Both the position numbers and the translations under genes were made by a program. From Chaunax sp. Z400 (taxonomy: Eukaryota > Chordata > Actinopteri > Lophiiformes > Chaunacidae), in assembly GCA_037577475.1 (NCBI GenBank), contig CM075193.1:1058501-1122500 (forward strand): a DNA stretch of 64,000 bases, given 5' to 3'. Positions 23,716 through 35,400 of this stretch are shown here, one piece after another. The notes under the pieces are model-generated. The model was not told the origin of the DNA. It worked only from the letters and a program-made list of their open reading frames with translations, and did no database searches. Numbering within the stretch: the stretch's first letter is position 1; every line of letters begins with the position of its first letter.

Positions 23716-24899
23716 TCATTTGTTTTGCTGTTTATTATATAACCTATGCTTGTTAGTGAGCTAATGTCAGTTTCCTAATACAAACAAGCCCTAGTTATTG
23801 AGAGTATGTGCAGAATATCTTTGAACCATTAAAATAAAACTTGTTAGCACTCTCAATAATGTTAATCAACACTAATAAATGTTAGCAAACACTTATAGAT
23901 GTTTTACTTGACAATATTTTGTCAGCTATCGTTAGCTTTAGTTACCTAGCTATGTTAGCGTCTGTCAGTGGTAGCGTTGACTTACCTTTGAACCATCACA
24001 ATACAGTTCAAACAAATATTTAGTGAACAAAAATCTATTAGCGTACTGGCTAATGTTAGCATAACATGTTCTGGATTTTTTTTAGATTTAACCTTTATTT
24101 TACAAGGCTTAACATTTGGAACAATTTATTCACAAAGGCGGCCTTGTGAGAACCCAAAGACAATAGCAAGAAGAGTAAAGTTGTAAGTTACGAAACAAAT
24201 ATGAAATGATAGCCGGCTAAGCTAACTTCTTTGTATTCTGTCATTTTCATTCTTGTGATGAATAAATGTTGTGATTTAGTCTCTGGTCGACTTTGATGAA
24301 TGTTTGCAGTGTGTTAGCGATGCTAGCAGTCCAGAGTCCAGCTAAGGTCCTGGTCTGACAGAGGTTTAACATTTAGCTGAAATGGAACTCGGTTTCTCTC
24401 TGTTTTTCTATATGAAAACAATCAAAATCTCTGAAGGTACTGAAGGTAACAGCTTGAAACTGAATGTTGAATCAAATGTAACAATAACTTGTTTTATTCT
24501 ATGATGTTTGGATTAAAAGTAATCCACGTTGACATTTTAAAGCTGATTCTGATCGTTAAACTTCGGTTTTTATTAAATGAAAATAAAACATCCAATGGAT
24601 AAATAATAAATTTTTATCAATCGGCCTTATTAAATTCCGTGAGTCTACAAAACATTGGGATCAGCTTCTAGATGAACTCCTGAGAGACAGAAATGTGGGC
24701 TTCGATGACTCAAGAGTCAAATTCGTCAACATTCAGTTACGGCAGCTACAATCTTCATTTTTGCATGTTGTGATTCACTCGTTCATTAAGATTCGACTCT
24801 CTCAGGTGTTCATTTACACATTCACCTGCATCCTGTCATTCCCTGACCCTGTGTCAATGTCACTGATGTGTTCATGGTGCGTTCAATGACTGATAATGT

Positions 24900-25192
24900 C
24901 GAACCTGTGGTGAATTCAGGGTTCATTGTTGGTGGTTCTGATGCATTCAGGGTTGGTTAATGATGGTGGTGGAAGTGATGTGCTCATGGTCCATTGATGT
25001 TGGTGGTCATGATGTGTTCAGGGACGGATGATGTTGACACTGTAGGGTGTGTCCATTATTTTTGTGGGCATTCGTCACGCTGCCTTCATGTCAACTGATA
25101 ATGTTGGAGGTTGTGATGCTTTCAGGGTCCGTTGCTGTAGTTATTGGTGGTGATGTGTTTAGGGTCCACTGATGTTGGTGGTCGTGATACGT
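24900..25192 (-). repeat. Imperfect minisatellite forming the mea1 3' UTR
   Basis: On the + strand, variants of CATTCAGGGTCCATTGATGTTGGTGGTxGTGATG recur about seven times with a period near 40-50 bp. The array reaches and includes the mea1 stop codon (minus-strand TGA at 25195-25193 lies in the motif ACGTTCAGGGCCCAGTAAC). Candidate poly(A) signals for mea1 are TTTATT on + at 24569-24574 and 24493-24498. Confidence 0.75.
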
Positions 25193-26034
25193 TCAGGGCC
25201 CAGTAACATTGTTCCTGCGGCCGAGGCGCAGGGCGGCAGCGCTCTGCCGGCTCTGCAGTGTGTTCTGGACCATGTCCTTCCACTGGTCGTCTGAGATCTC
25301 TCTGGCCCACGACGGTACACCAAGAGATGGAAACGCCATGGCCGCCATCGTCCTCTTCACCAGCTCTACATGGTCTGCAGGGAGGCACAGGAAGTGATGT
25401 CAGCATACAGGAAGTACTTCACAAAGTTTAGAGCTTAATTTTTTTCTGTTAAAGTGTGTATTATCAGTGTTATAAACAATGGAGGACACGCCTTCATAGG
25501 CCAGGTCCATTGAAGGATGCGTTTCCTGATTTGGGAAACAGCTATGGAGTTCTGACCTGCATCCATGGGAATGGAGGCGTGGCTCCTCTGGGCTGCCGCC
25601 CCCTCAGGGTCCTCCTCCTCGTCACTGTCTGGAGGAGGAGCTTCTGGGAGGTGAAGCCCCATCACCTGCAGGAGAGACAGGTGAAATGAGGTCACATGGC
25701 TGTTTGACAGATCAGATATTAAGTCATGTTGCCAGGCAGAACTCACCTCCAACCTGTGCTGCACCTGCTGCAGCTGGTCTGTGTGGGAGGGGTCCTCATC
25801 ACCCCTCTCCTCACCCTCCTCCCCTGGCTCCTGGTTCAGAGGTTGGTAATAGTATCCTCCACTGTTCTCCTCTTCTTCCCCCTCTTCCTCTCCATCCAGC
25901 TCCATCTCTCCCTCCTCACCTTCGGCCTCCCCCCCGCTCCACACCGGCAGCAGCGTCCCATCGGCCGTACGCTCGTCCTCCCCCAGCTCGTCCTCAGAGT
26001 TTGGTAAGACTCGCTCCGGTCCCATCGTTTCCAT
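25193..26034 (-). CDS. mea1: Male-enhanced antigen 1 (3 coding exons, complete)
   Basis: Minus-strand coding exons are 26034-25747, 25665-25557 and 25374-25193, phases 0 and 1, product 192 residues (human about 185). The protein starts METMGPERVLPN, has a Glu/Gly-rich acidic stretch, then GGYYYQPLNQEPG. GLHLPEAPP begins exon 3, followed by SIPMDADHVELVKRTMA and SLGVPSWAREISDDQW in exon 4. These blocks (YQPLNQ, GLHLP, VELVKRTM, WAREISD) are the conserved parts of MEA1, a small acidic protein first described from testis; its molecular function is poorly known. An upstream acceptor (AG at 26050-26049) shows that a non-coding exon precedes the ATG. The C-terminus after NTLQSRQSAALRLGRRNN runs into repeat DNA. 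Tail-to-tail with ppp2r5d, as I recall for the human genes. Confidence 0.95.
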
Positions 26035-26407
26035 CCACAGACAGCACTGAGAGGGAGACAGGCCGGGAGAGACAGATAGGTGAGGGGAGACGTTAGAGAG
26101 AGGGCAGAAAACAACAACATGGAAGATGATGCGAAAGAAAACACTTCAGTGCTAAAGCTAACTTTAATTAAATCCAGGTAGTTTGACGGTGTGATTCTGT
26201 TCCGTCTCTGATGAACCAGTCTGTCAGCAGGTGCGTAATAATAATATCACATCACACCTGGAGCAGCTAACATCTAGTAAAGCTAGCCGCTCATTGTTCC
26301 TGATTATTTAATTGGTTATTAAACGTTTCTTCTTCTCTCTGCTGGTTTACGTCAGGAACTTGAAGAATAAGAAAAACGTCCTCCAGGTGACGTGCTTAGT
26401 TTCTTAC

Positions 26408-26515
26408 CTGTCTGTCTGTTCGGAGCTGTTAGCCGCTGCTTGCTCCAGCCGCTGATCACACACTTCCGAGTACGTCACCACGCCGGAAACAAAACTGACC
26501 GTCACGTGCCTAACG
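26408..26515 (-). promoter_or_regulatory. mea1 non-coding first exon and promoter
   Basis: On the minus strand a good donor (CAGACAG then GTAAGAAAC) ends a non-coding exon at 26408. Upstream within 110 bp are a CRE-like GTGACGTA (26478-26471), an ETS-like TTTCCGG at about 26490-26484 and a CACGTG E-box (26503-26508). TATA-less. The transcription start is not exactly placed. Confidence 0.6.
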
Positions 26516-27854
26516 GAAAGTAGAACTTTCTTCTGAACGACACAACATTAAAAGCAACAACAACAAAAAAATAGAATTGTAATAACAATATATTAATAAA
26601 ATGGAGAAAGAAATATATGGAAAAATCAAAACATAACATCACAATATGTAATAAAACTGTCTTCTGTCTTCACTCTCTGTTCTCAATTTGTTTTATTCTT
26701 TTTTTATTTTCCATTTTCATATTACATATGTTATAATCTGTCTAAATAGATTAAAATAAATAAATAAATAAACTCTCAGACTTGTTTCAGATTAAACAAT
26801 TTTTCAGTTTTTTTCATCAATCAGTGGTTTTAAAGGAAAAGTATAATGTTAAATATTCAAGGTCAGTTTTTTTTAATAGGAAACAACAATGATAGGTAGA
26901 TACATAGGTAGATATTTGGTACTGCTGATCAGATTATCAATCATATCTGCAGATTTGTTCTTTAGTCTGACACTTAAAGCTTTTATTTGTTTTATATAAT
27001 ATGACTTTCTGAATTGAATTATTTTAAATACAAATCTTATATCTGATGATGTAAAAAAAACTTTTCCATTAAATTATTCAAATTACAGCTAGACTGCAGC
27101 TATAATTTAAATCTATAATGTCAAATCTTTCAAACAAGAGTATTCAGTATATATTTATTCATTTATCGGATCAATTTTTATTGTGTATACACCTGTGTAC
27201 AGGTGTTTTTCTGTAACACTGAGCTTTCAACACAAAGAAATCTGAAGGAGAAAGACAAAAACAGATTATTTTGGAAATGTAACTATTGAAAACAGTTAAA
27301 TATGTCTATATCAATCTACAATAATAACTCTAAAAAAAATTTAGGTTACAATTAATTTAACGCATTTTTTTAAATGTGAAGATAATTAAATATCACAAAG
27401 AAACAAGTGACCAGCAGGAAATGGATAAAATCAAATGTTAATTTATTAACTGATTAAATATGAAGCAGACTTAACTTCTTCCAAATATAAATACATGAGA
27501 TTGATCTAAAAAAAATTATAAAACAATAATTGCTATAAATATTCATAGAACGTTTTCATAAAAGAAAATTTGATAAAGTATAGGCTCTTAGTTTGAAAAT
27601 ACATACCGGATGTTGTATCAAGTGATTTGTTTGTGTATCAGAGACGAGCTGATCAATCAACAACAGCTTCTAATCATTAAACAATAACAGCTGTCATCGA
27701 TAAACAGTTTAAATTATGTCAGTTTGATGGTAACGTCACAGACAGAGGAGGATTAAACGAGGCACAGTGGGGTGTGACGTCACAGCTGTCAAGATTGTCT
27801 ATGGAAGAAGAAATCACTCTGAACAGGATTCATTCAGCACTAATGAGTATGAGT

Positions 27855-27885
<31 letters not shown>

Positions 27886-28440
27886 CGTATATATATATAT
27901 ATACGTATATATATATATATATATACATATACATGATGATGCAGTAAGTTTATAAAACTAAATATTCAATATTAAAATACATTGGGGGGGTTTTCATATG
28001 GACACTGCAGGCAAATGTGTTCATTGTACCATGAGGGTCATTTTACTTCACTAACTTATTCTCTGGTCCCTCTCACACAATATCTTTCCAATATATATAA
28101 GTTTTAATTCTGTTTCAATAATGTGTATATAATATGTATACATTATATGTGTACTGTCTTTTCTATTATTTCATTATATATTTATACAAAAACTTTATAG
28201 TTTGACAAATATTCTCATCTCAAGGTTCACTTACCCACATTGATTCCTTATTGCAGTCAATTTAATGCTTTGTAATGTTTTATTGCAAAAGGTGTAAGAC
28301 TAATATAAGGTATTGTATTGTTTGGTATTACAACTGTATTATTGTATAAAACATATAAATACAATATACAACGTTTAGGTTATTATTATTGATTAAATAA
28401 CACATGGATCATCTGTGGCATCAGTCTGGTTCCAGGAAAT
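26516..28440. other. AT-rich intergenic DNA between mea1 and lrrc73
   Basis: No exon or recognised repeat apart from the (TA)n microsatellite at 27857-27935, which carries CGTA interruptions and ends in CATGATGATG. The rest is unique-looking AT-rich DNA separating two divergent genes. Confidence 0.6.
27857..27935. repeat. (TA)n microsatellite with ACGT interruptions
   Basis: About 80 bp of alternating TA, broken by TACGTA near 27886 and 27904 and by TACATATACATG at the end. Confidence 0.95.
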
Positions 28441-28730
28441 AGATCAGAGTGAGTCCTCTCTCCTTTCTCCTACCTCTGGTTCTCATAGTAACGGTCACCT
28501 GCAGAAACACACCGGGACTCACCGACCGACCCACCGACCTCCTGTTCGGCTGTAGGACCCCCGCTCTGCCCGCCTCCTCTCTGCTGTTGCTCAAATCTAA
28601 TCAATCGATACCAAGATCGATCGACGTTGGCCGCGCTCTGTCAGAACCTGCGCGTGGCCTGCAGCGGGATCAAAGGCACCGGAACAGCGGATGATGACAT
28701 CATCGTGTGAGAGTCCCGATCCTCCCCGCG
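28440..28730 (+). promoter_or_regulatory. Candidate lrrc73 promoter and non-coding first exon
   Basis: A GC-richer island in AT-rich surroundings contains GATGACATCATC (CRE-like) near 28691 and a possible donor CCCGC/GTGAGC with GT at 28730-28731. The first coding exon has an acceptor (CTCCAG at 29391-29396), so an upstream non-coding exon is required; this is the best candidate, but it is an inference. Confidence 0.4.
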
Positions 28731-29415
28731 TGAGCTGATCCATCATTTATCAGGTTGACTGATCTCTATATTGCAGCTCCAAGCAGAATAAATGATTGAC
28801 TAGTCTGACCAGATCATATGTTCCAGCTCCTTGATTGATTATTGATTAGCTTAAATGTGTTTTTACCTGCAGATATGACTGATCATGTGGGAGGATTTGT
28901 TCATTATTGAAGATAACATTTGAGGATCAGAGTCTTTATTTTGTTTCCCACGTGACGATTGATCATCTAATCATCACACAAATAGTTTAATTCAATCAAA
29001 ATGAATATGAATGAGTCAATAAAGAAACATTTTATATCTTATTTTACGGGCTTAAGTTTTCAGGATGACATCATAGATTAGCTTCTAACAGGACCACGAG
29101 TTAAGCTAGCAAGGCTAAATATCTTGAATAAGACTTATGATAATGTAACAGATTGAAGAAAGGCATTATGGGAGCTGTGGTTTTTGAAATAACAAATTAA
29201 TAGTTATTAAATTTACAGCAGCTCTCAGTGAGCCAGATAAGCTTGCTGAACATAGGCTAGACAGGAAGTGATGTCATGACTTTAATGGTGAAACCATGTG
29301 GCACCAACCAATAGCAGAGTTCAGTCTCGCCTTAATTTGACCTCCAGAGCTCAGATGTTTGGGTTTCTCTGAGGGAATTTTCGGACTGTTCTCCAGGTGT
29401 CCCAGTGCTCCAAGC

Positions 29416-32400
29416 ATGCTTCCGGCCTCCATCCAGATCACGGGCGAGCTGCTGTCGGCCGCAGAGGTTCAGGACATCTGTGAGAGCCTGAAGGAGGACA
29501 GCGTCCGCCTGCTGTCTGTCCGTGGCTGTCAGCTCTCTGACCGTGACTTTGGACGCGTCTGCCGCAGCGTCGCTGAGTCGCGCTCACTTGCTCAACTCAA
29601 CCTGAACCTGGGCGTCGTTTCCAGCATCAGCAGGACTCGACACCTGGCCGACGCCCTGAAGGCCAACCGGTCCTTGCAGACCCTGTTGTAAGTTCACAGG
29701 AGTGTTACTGCTACCTCTAGAAACTCCTCTGATTAGTTTGTAAAACTCTGCTCCCACCCCCTCCAGTCTTCATGGAAGCCCGCTGTTGGACACCGGCCTG
29801 GTGACCCTGAACCCGGCCCTTTCGACCCACCCAGCGCTGGTCTGTCTAGATCTGGGAGACTGCATGCTGGGAGATGAGGCACTGGGTCTGATTTGTGGGA
29901 TGCTGCCGCCCGACGGAGCAAAGTCAGGTAAAGAACACCTGAGAACCCCCAGGTCCTAAACATCCCCCTAGAACCAATCAGAACCACACAGCAGCCACCA
30001 GGTACCACCCTGGAAACCCTCACCAACCACACAGAAACCACATCATTTTCAAACTGGAGGAACTTTTTCATAGCTCTAAGAACTAACTGCACAGCACAAG
30101 AAGGAACGATTTTGGATATTAGGACTTGGTGTTTTTAGAACTTCTTAAGCGATTTTACAGAACCTGCTCCCTGAAGAAGAGTGTGTGGATGCCATAAAAA
30201 GGAGGGTTCTTAGAGTTTTTAGTTTTTAGAACTATGAAAAGATTCCTCCGATCTAAAAACGCCCCTTGAGAACCACCTGGAAACCCTCGGCAACAACACA
30301 GAAACCAACGTCCGGACATGTTTGTGGTTTCTGCAGGTCTGAGGGAGCTCACTCTGAGCGCTAACCCAGGAATCAGCTCCAAAGGCTGGACTCGGCTTGC
30401 CATTGCCGTGGCCCACAGCTCCCAGCTTCGAGTGCTCAACCTGGACTACAACCCACTGGGTACCAGTAATACTACACCACTACTGCATTAGTACTGCATC
30501 AGTACAACACCAGTGCCTTATCACTGCTAGTTAAATAATGTCAGTTAGCTTAGCATAATGAGATATTTCCCTCACATTATAAATGCAACTAAGTTCAAAC
30601 TAAGTACAAACCCGTTTCCAAAAAAGTTGGGACAGGGTCATGTTTACCATTGTGTTGCATCACCTCTTCCTTTAACTACACTCTGTAAGCGCTTGGGAAC
30701 TGAGGAGACCAACTGCTGTCATTTTGAAAGTAGAATGTTTTCCATTCTTGCCTGATGTAGGATTTCAGCTGTGCAAGAGTTTGCGGTCTCCTTTGTCGTA
30801 TTTGATGTTTCTAATGCACCAAACATTTTCAATGGATGACAAGTCGGGACTGCAGGCAGGTCAGTTTAGCAGCCGGACTCTTTTACCATGGAGCCATGCT
30901 GTTGTAATATGTACAAAATGTGGTTTGACATTGTCTTCCTGAAATAAGCAAGGCCTTCCCTGAAAAAGACATGGTCTACTTGGCAGCATATGTTGCTCCA
31001 AAACCTGTAAGTATGGTTCAGCATTAATGGTGCCTCTACACTTGTGCAGGTTACCCACTAATGCCCCCCCATACCATCATGGATGCTGGCTTTTGAACTG
31101 TGTGCTGATGACAAGCCGGATGGTCCCTCTCCTCTTAAGCCCAGAGGACGCAGCGTACATGATTTCCAAAAAGAATTTCAGATGTTGACTCATCAGACCA
31201 CAGAACAGTTTTCCACTTCACCTCAGTCCATCTTAAATGAGCTCAGGCCCACTGAAGGCGGGGCGTTTCTGGATCTGGTTTATATACGGTTTCCTCTCTG
31301 CATGGTAGAGTTTCAGCTGTCATTTGTGGAAGCAGCGAAGAACTGTGTTCAGACAATGGCTTCTGGAAGTGTTCCTGAGTCCATGCAGTGATGTCCACTA
31401 CAGAATCCTGTCTGTTTTTAATGCAGTGATGTCCACTACAGAATCCTGTCTGTTTTTAATGCAGTGATGTCCACTACAGAATCCTGTCTGTTTTTAATGC
31501 AGTGATGTCCACTACAGAATCCTGTCTGTTTTTAATGCAGTGATGTCCACTACAGAATCCTGTCTGTTTTTAATGCAGTGATGTCCACTACAGAATCCTG
31601 TCTGTCTCCCCATCTTTACTTCAGAGAGACTCAGCCTCTCTGATGCTCTTTTTATACCCAGTCATGTTACTAACCTGTTTCCAGTTCACCTCATTAATGT
31701 TGAGATGTTCCACCAGGTGTTTTCTTTTAGCATTTCACAACTTTTCCAGTCTTTTGTTGCCACTGTCCCAATTTTTTTAGAAACGTGTTGCTGGCATCAA
31801 ATTCATCATTTTCAAAACAACAATGAAATTTCTCATTTTCAACATTTGATATGTTGTTTTTGTGCTATTTTCAATTAAACATGGGGTTTCAATGTTTTGC
31901 AAATTATCACATTCTGTTTCTATTTACATTTTTAATTTTTTCCCCCCAACATTTTTAGAAACGGGGTTGTACATTTACTTCAGTATGGAACGTGTGCCAA
32001 AGGTGCTGGTTGTGATTATTCTGGTCCTGATTGTGAATGGTTTAGGTCTGTTTCCAGGTGACCAGATCGCAGGGATGCTGGCGGTGGCGGTAGCGTCCAG
32101 CAGAACCCTGGAGGTGTTGGACCTGGAAGGAACTGGACTGACTAATCAATCAGCACAGGTCAACCAATCACAGTGCTCTGTGCTCTTCTTCCTCTGTTAC
32201 ATCATCATTGTGTAGTAAACGGTCATTTAGCTGTTTCTCCAGGAGGGGGAGACGTTGTTCTACTACATCATTCTCCCCAACCTGATCCCAGTTCAGTGAA
32301 ACCAGCTGGTGTCATGAAGCTGGTTCTGAACTGGTTCTGTTCATCATGAGAACCTTGGGTGGAGAACTGAATGTGACAAATGAAAGAGTGAAACCTGCTG

Positions 32401-35400
32401 AAATATAAACACAATGATGACAGAACAGAACTAGCAGCTTTAGAAACTAGAACTCAGGTACCAATATTAAAATAACACCATAATCACGAGCAATTATTAA
32501 ACATGTCATTTTTTTTTAGTCCATTATTAATATTTGATGCAGATAAAAGAGAACAGTCTTTCCTCTCTGCTCACTCAAACGTTTCATTAATTATTATTAT
32601 ATGGAGGATTTTTCCAATAAAAACAACAGAGTTTAGTTTTTATTTCAGTTTTCATCACTAAGACTCTTTGTGTTCACCGGAAAAACAACTTTATTAATCA
32701 CAACAGATTTAATCAATGTAATGAAATTAGTATCGTAAACTCAGCCAATCTGATGCTGATCTATCTAATATTTATTCATATTAGACTAATAGACTCTATA
32801 ATTGACTAAGAACTGCACTTAGTTTAAACATACATTTGAATTACTTGTACTTTGTTTTTATTTTCATGCTACCACCTACTTGTACTCTACTACATTTCAG
32901 AAAGAAATATTTTACTTTTTACTTCACTACACTTACATGCATGTTGCTTTATAAATTGAGATTTTTACATATGAACCATATGAAGAGTTTATAAAATCAC
33001 CTGTATGCTGCTGATTCTGGTGTGAAATTGGGACATTTTAGCCCAGGACCTATATGTGTATAATACACTACAGACTAACACTAACAGTAACAAGCAACAT
33101 GCAGGAAAACTGTCATTGTTCTTTAGATAATAGATTAGATCAATATGTACTGTCAAATCGCATGCAATTTCTAATATGATGGATGAGCTAGATGTGTAGA
33201 AAGTCTGTCCAATAGATTATGTTCTGATTTTACGGCATAGCTATTCTAGCTAGCTAGCTAGCTAATCTGCTAAACAGATGACATTCTGATTTAAGAGTAG
33301 CCTATAGGTATTCGAACTAGCAAACTAGCTAATCTATCTAAACAGATTACATTCTGATTTTATAGTATAGCTATTCTAGCTAAGTAGCAAGCTAATGGAT
33401 TACATTCGGATTTACTCTATGACCGTTGTAACTAGTTAGCTAACCAGCTAGATAATAGGTCACATTCAGATTTTACATTCTAACTATTCTAGCTAGCTAG
33501 ATAATCAGTGCAATAGATTACATCATCATTTCGCAGTGTAGAACTTTTGATAGCTAGCTAACTTGATAACTAGATAATCTGTTCAATAGATAAATAGATA
33601 CATTTTGGTTTACAGTAAAGTTATTCTAGTTAGCTAGTTTGCTAGGTAACTAGACTAGTGTAAGGTTTGGAAACATATTAAGATTCGTTCTTCTCTGCTG
33701 GTTTTAATGGTAGGTAATAAAAGTGACGTACAGTGCTGTTTGCTAAAGTAGTTTCTAATGGACATTATTTGGGTTACTGTAAATTGGCCTACTGCACTTT
33801 ATTTAAATGAGTAACTAGCGACTGTAGTTAGTTTTCTCTGACTATCCTGCAGCAGCCTCTAGTGGAGGAGGTTTACAGAAGCGGTATTTGAGGTTAATTA
33901 TGTGAAATGAATTCATTATTATCTAAAAATTTATATATATACTGTATATATATAAAAGTACAAGTTAACAAACACAAATTTAATATAGTTTAATTTACTC
34001 GATTTGATTTATCTTGAGTAAAACATTTGTTATTAATCCATTTTGATAAAATCTTCAAACCTCAAAGTTCACGTGCAGTCTCTAATTAATAAGACAGTTG
34101 TGGGAGACATATGCGACTGCTGAAGTTTTTGTTGTATTTTGAACACCTCTGTGTTCAGGTGTTCTTGGACATGGTGGAGAACTACCCAACAAGTCTGCGG
34201 GTTCTGGTCCTGGCGGAGAACGACATCAGTCCAGAGCTGCAGCAGCAGATCTGTGACCTGCTGTCTGAAGCAGAGGATGATGAAGACAGAGAGGCTCCTC
34301 CCCTCTTGACTGACCCCGCCTCCAGCAGAGCCCTGCTGCCAATCAGAGACAAGTACCAGCCTCCCACCTGGCTCCCCCACAGCAGTAAGGGCTGAACACT
34401 CTCCCCTGTCCTCACGTCTTTGTACCCCTGTACTCTCCATACTGGTCCCCCAGTGACATACAACCTGCACAGAACCAGTAAACTGGTTTCCCACTTTGTC
34501 ATCTATTGGTCCACATTATCCCACTGGTTCCACTGGTACTGTTTGTCATACTGGCTCCACTGTACAGCTATGGTTCTACCAGTTTACTTTACTGGTCTTT
34601 GAGTCGTGTTTATTATGCTGGTACCACTGCTACATGTCATCCTACTGGTTCTACTGGTACTGTTTGTCATACAGATTCTACTGGAATAGAATACCATGCT
34701 GGTTCCAGTGATTTACCATACTGATTTTACTGATGTAAGATTCCATATTTAATAGTGCTATTTATTATAATGGTTCCACTGGTCCAGGTCATCCTACAGG
34801 TTCTATTGGTATTTGTCCCACTGGCTCCACTGTACAAGAGCCAGTCATGGTTCCATCAGCCCAGTTTGTTCTACTCTGTGGGCCCAGTTTTAACTTGCTG
34901 GTACTCCTGGAATCAAATATCCTACTGGTTCCTCTGCTTTACATTACAGGATTTGCTGTTGTGAGATCACAAACCTACTGTTACTGTTTGTCATACTGGT
35001 TCCACAGGTGTAATTTAACATACTGGTATAAGTGTTCTAGTTTTTGCTGAACCAATCATCCACTCATGTCAGACATGGATGCGCCCTGTCTGTCCTATTT
35101 GGGTGGAGTATTTGCTGGGATCTTACCCAGTTGAGGCCCATGTGATTCTGGTTCCCTCCCAGTTGAGCCTAGTATTTGATGGGTTCTGTTCCAGCAGACC
35201 CAGTATGGTTCTGTGGTGTTAGATGTCAGTTGGTGGTTTTGTGTTCTGTATAACAGAGGCAGTGTGTAAATCTGATAAAACTGTTTTTTTTTAGCTAATC
35301 CCAGTTGAAGAACATTCTGTATTTTCATGACAAATAATGAATATTTAAAATATTATTGATCTGCTCTTCTTCTGTGGTTCCTCTGTGATTCAAGCTCCAT

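Larger units (their letters stand above)
21541..24480. other. Gene-free DNA between ppp2r5d and mea1
   Basis: AT-rich, with many dispersed short words such as GCTAATGTTAGCTAAC (22480-24100) that look like remains of old repeats. Apart from the two repeats at 23.2-23.7 kb and a fragment at 24080-24130 resembling the tail of a LINE/SINE family (TTTAACCTTTATTTTACAAGG), nothing is recognised. Confidence 0.6.

Noticed and set aside
25686..26144. Several + and - frames overlapping mea1 exon 2
   Set aside because: Shadows of the acidic, GA-rich mea1 coding exon.
31083..31391. 102-codon frame in the lrrc73 intron 3 element
   Set aside because: Falls within the transposon body and resembles no transposase; probably chance.
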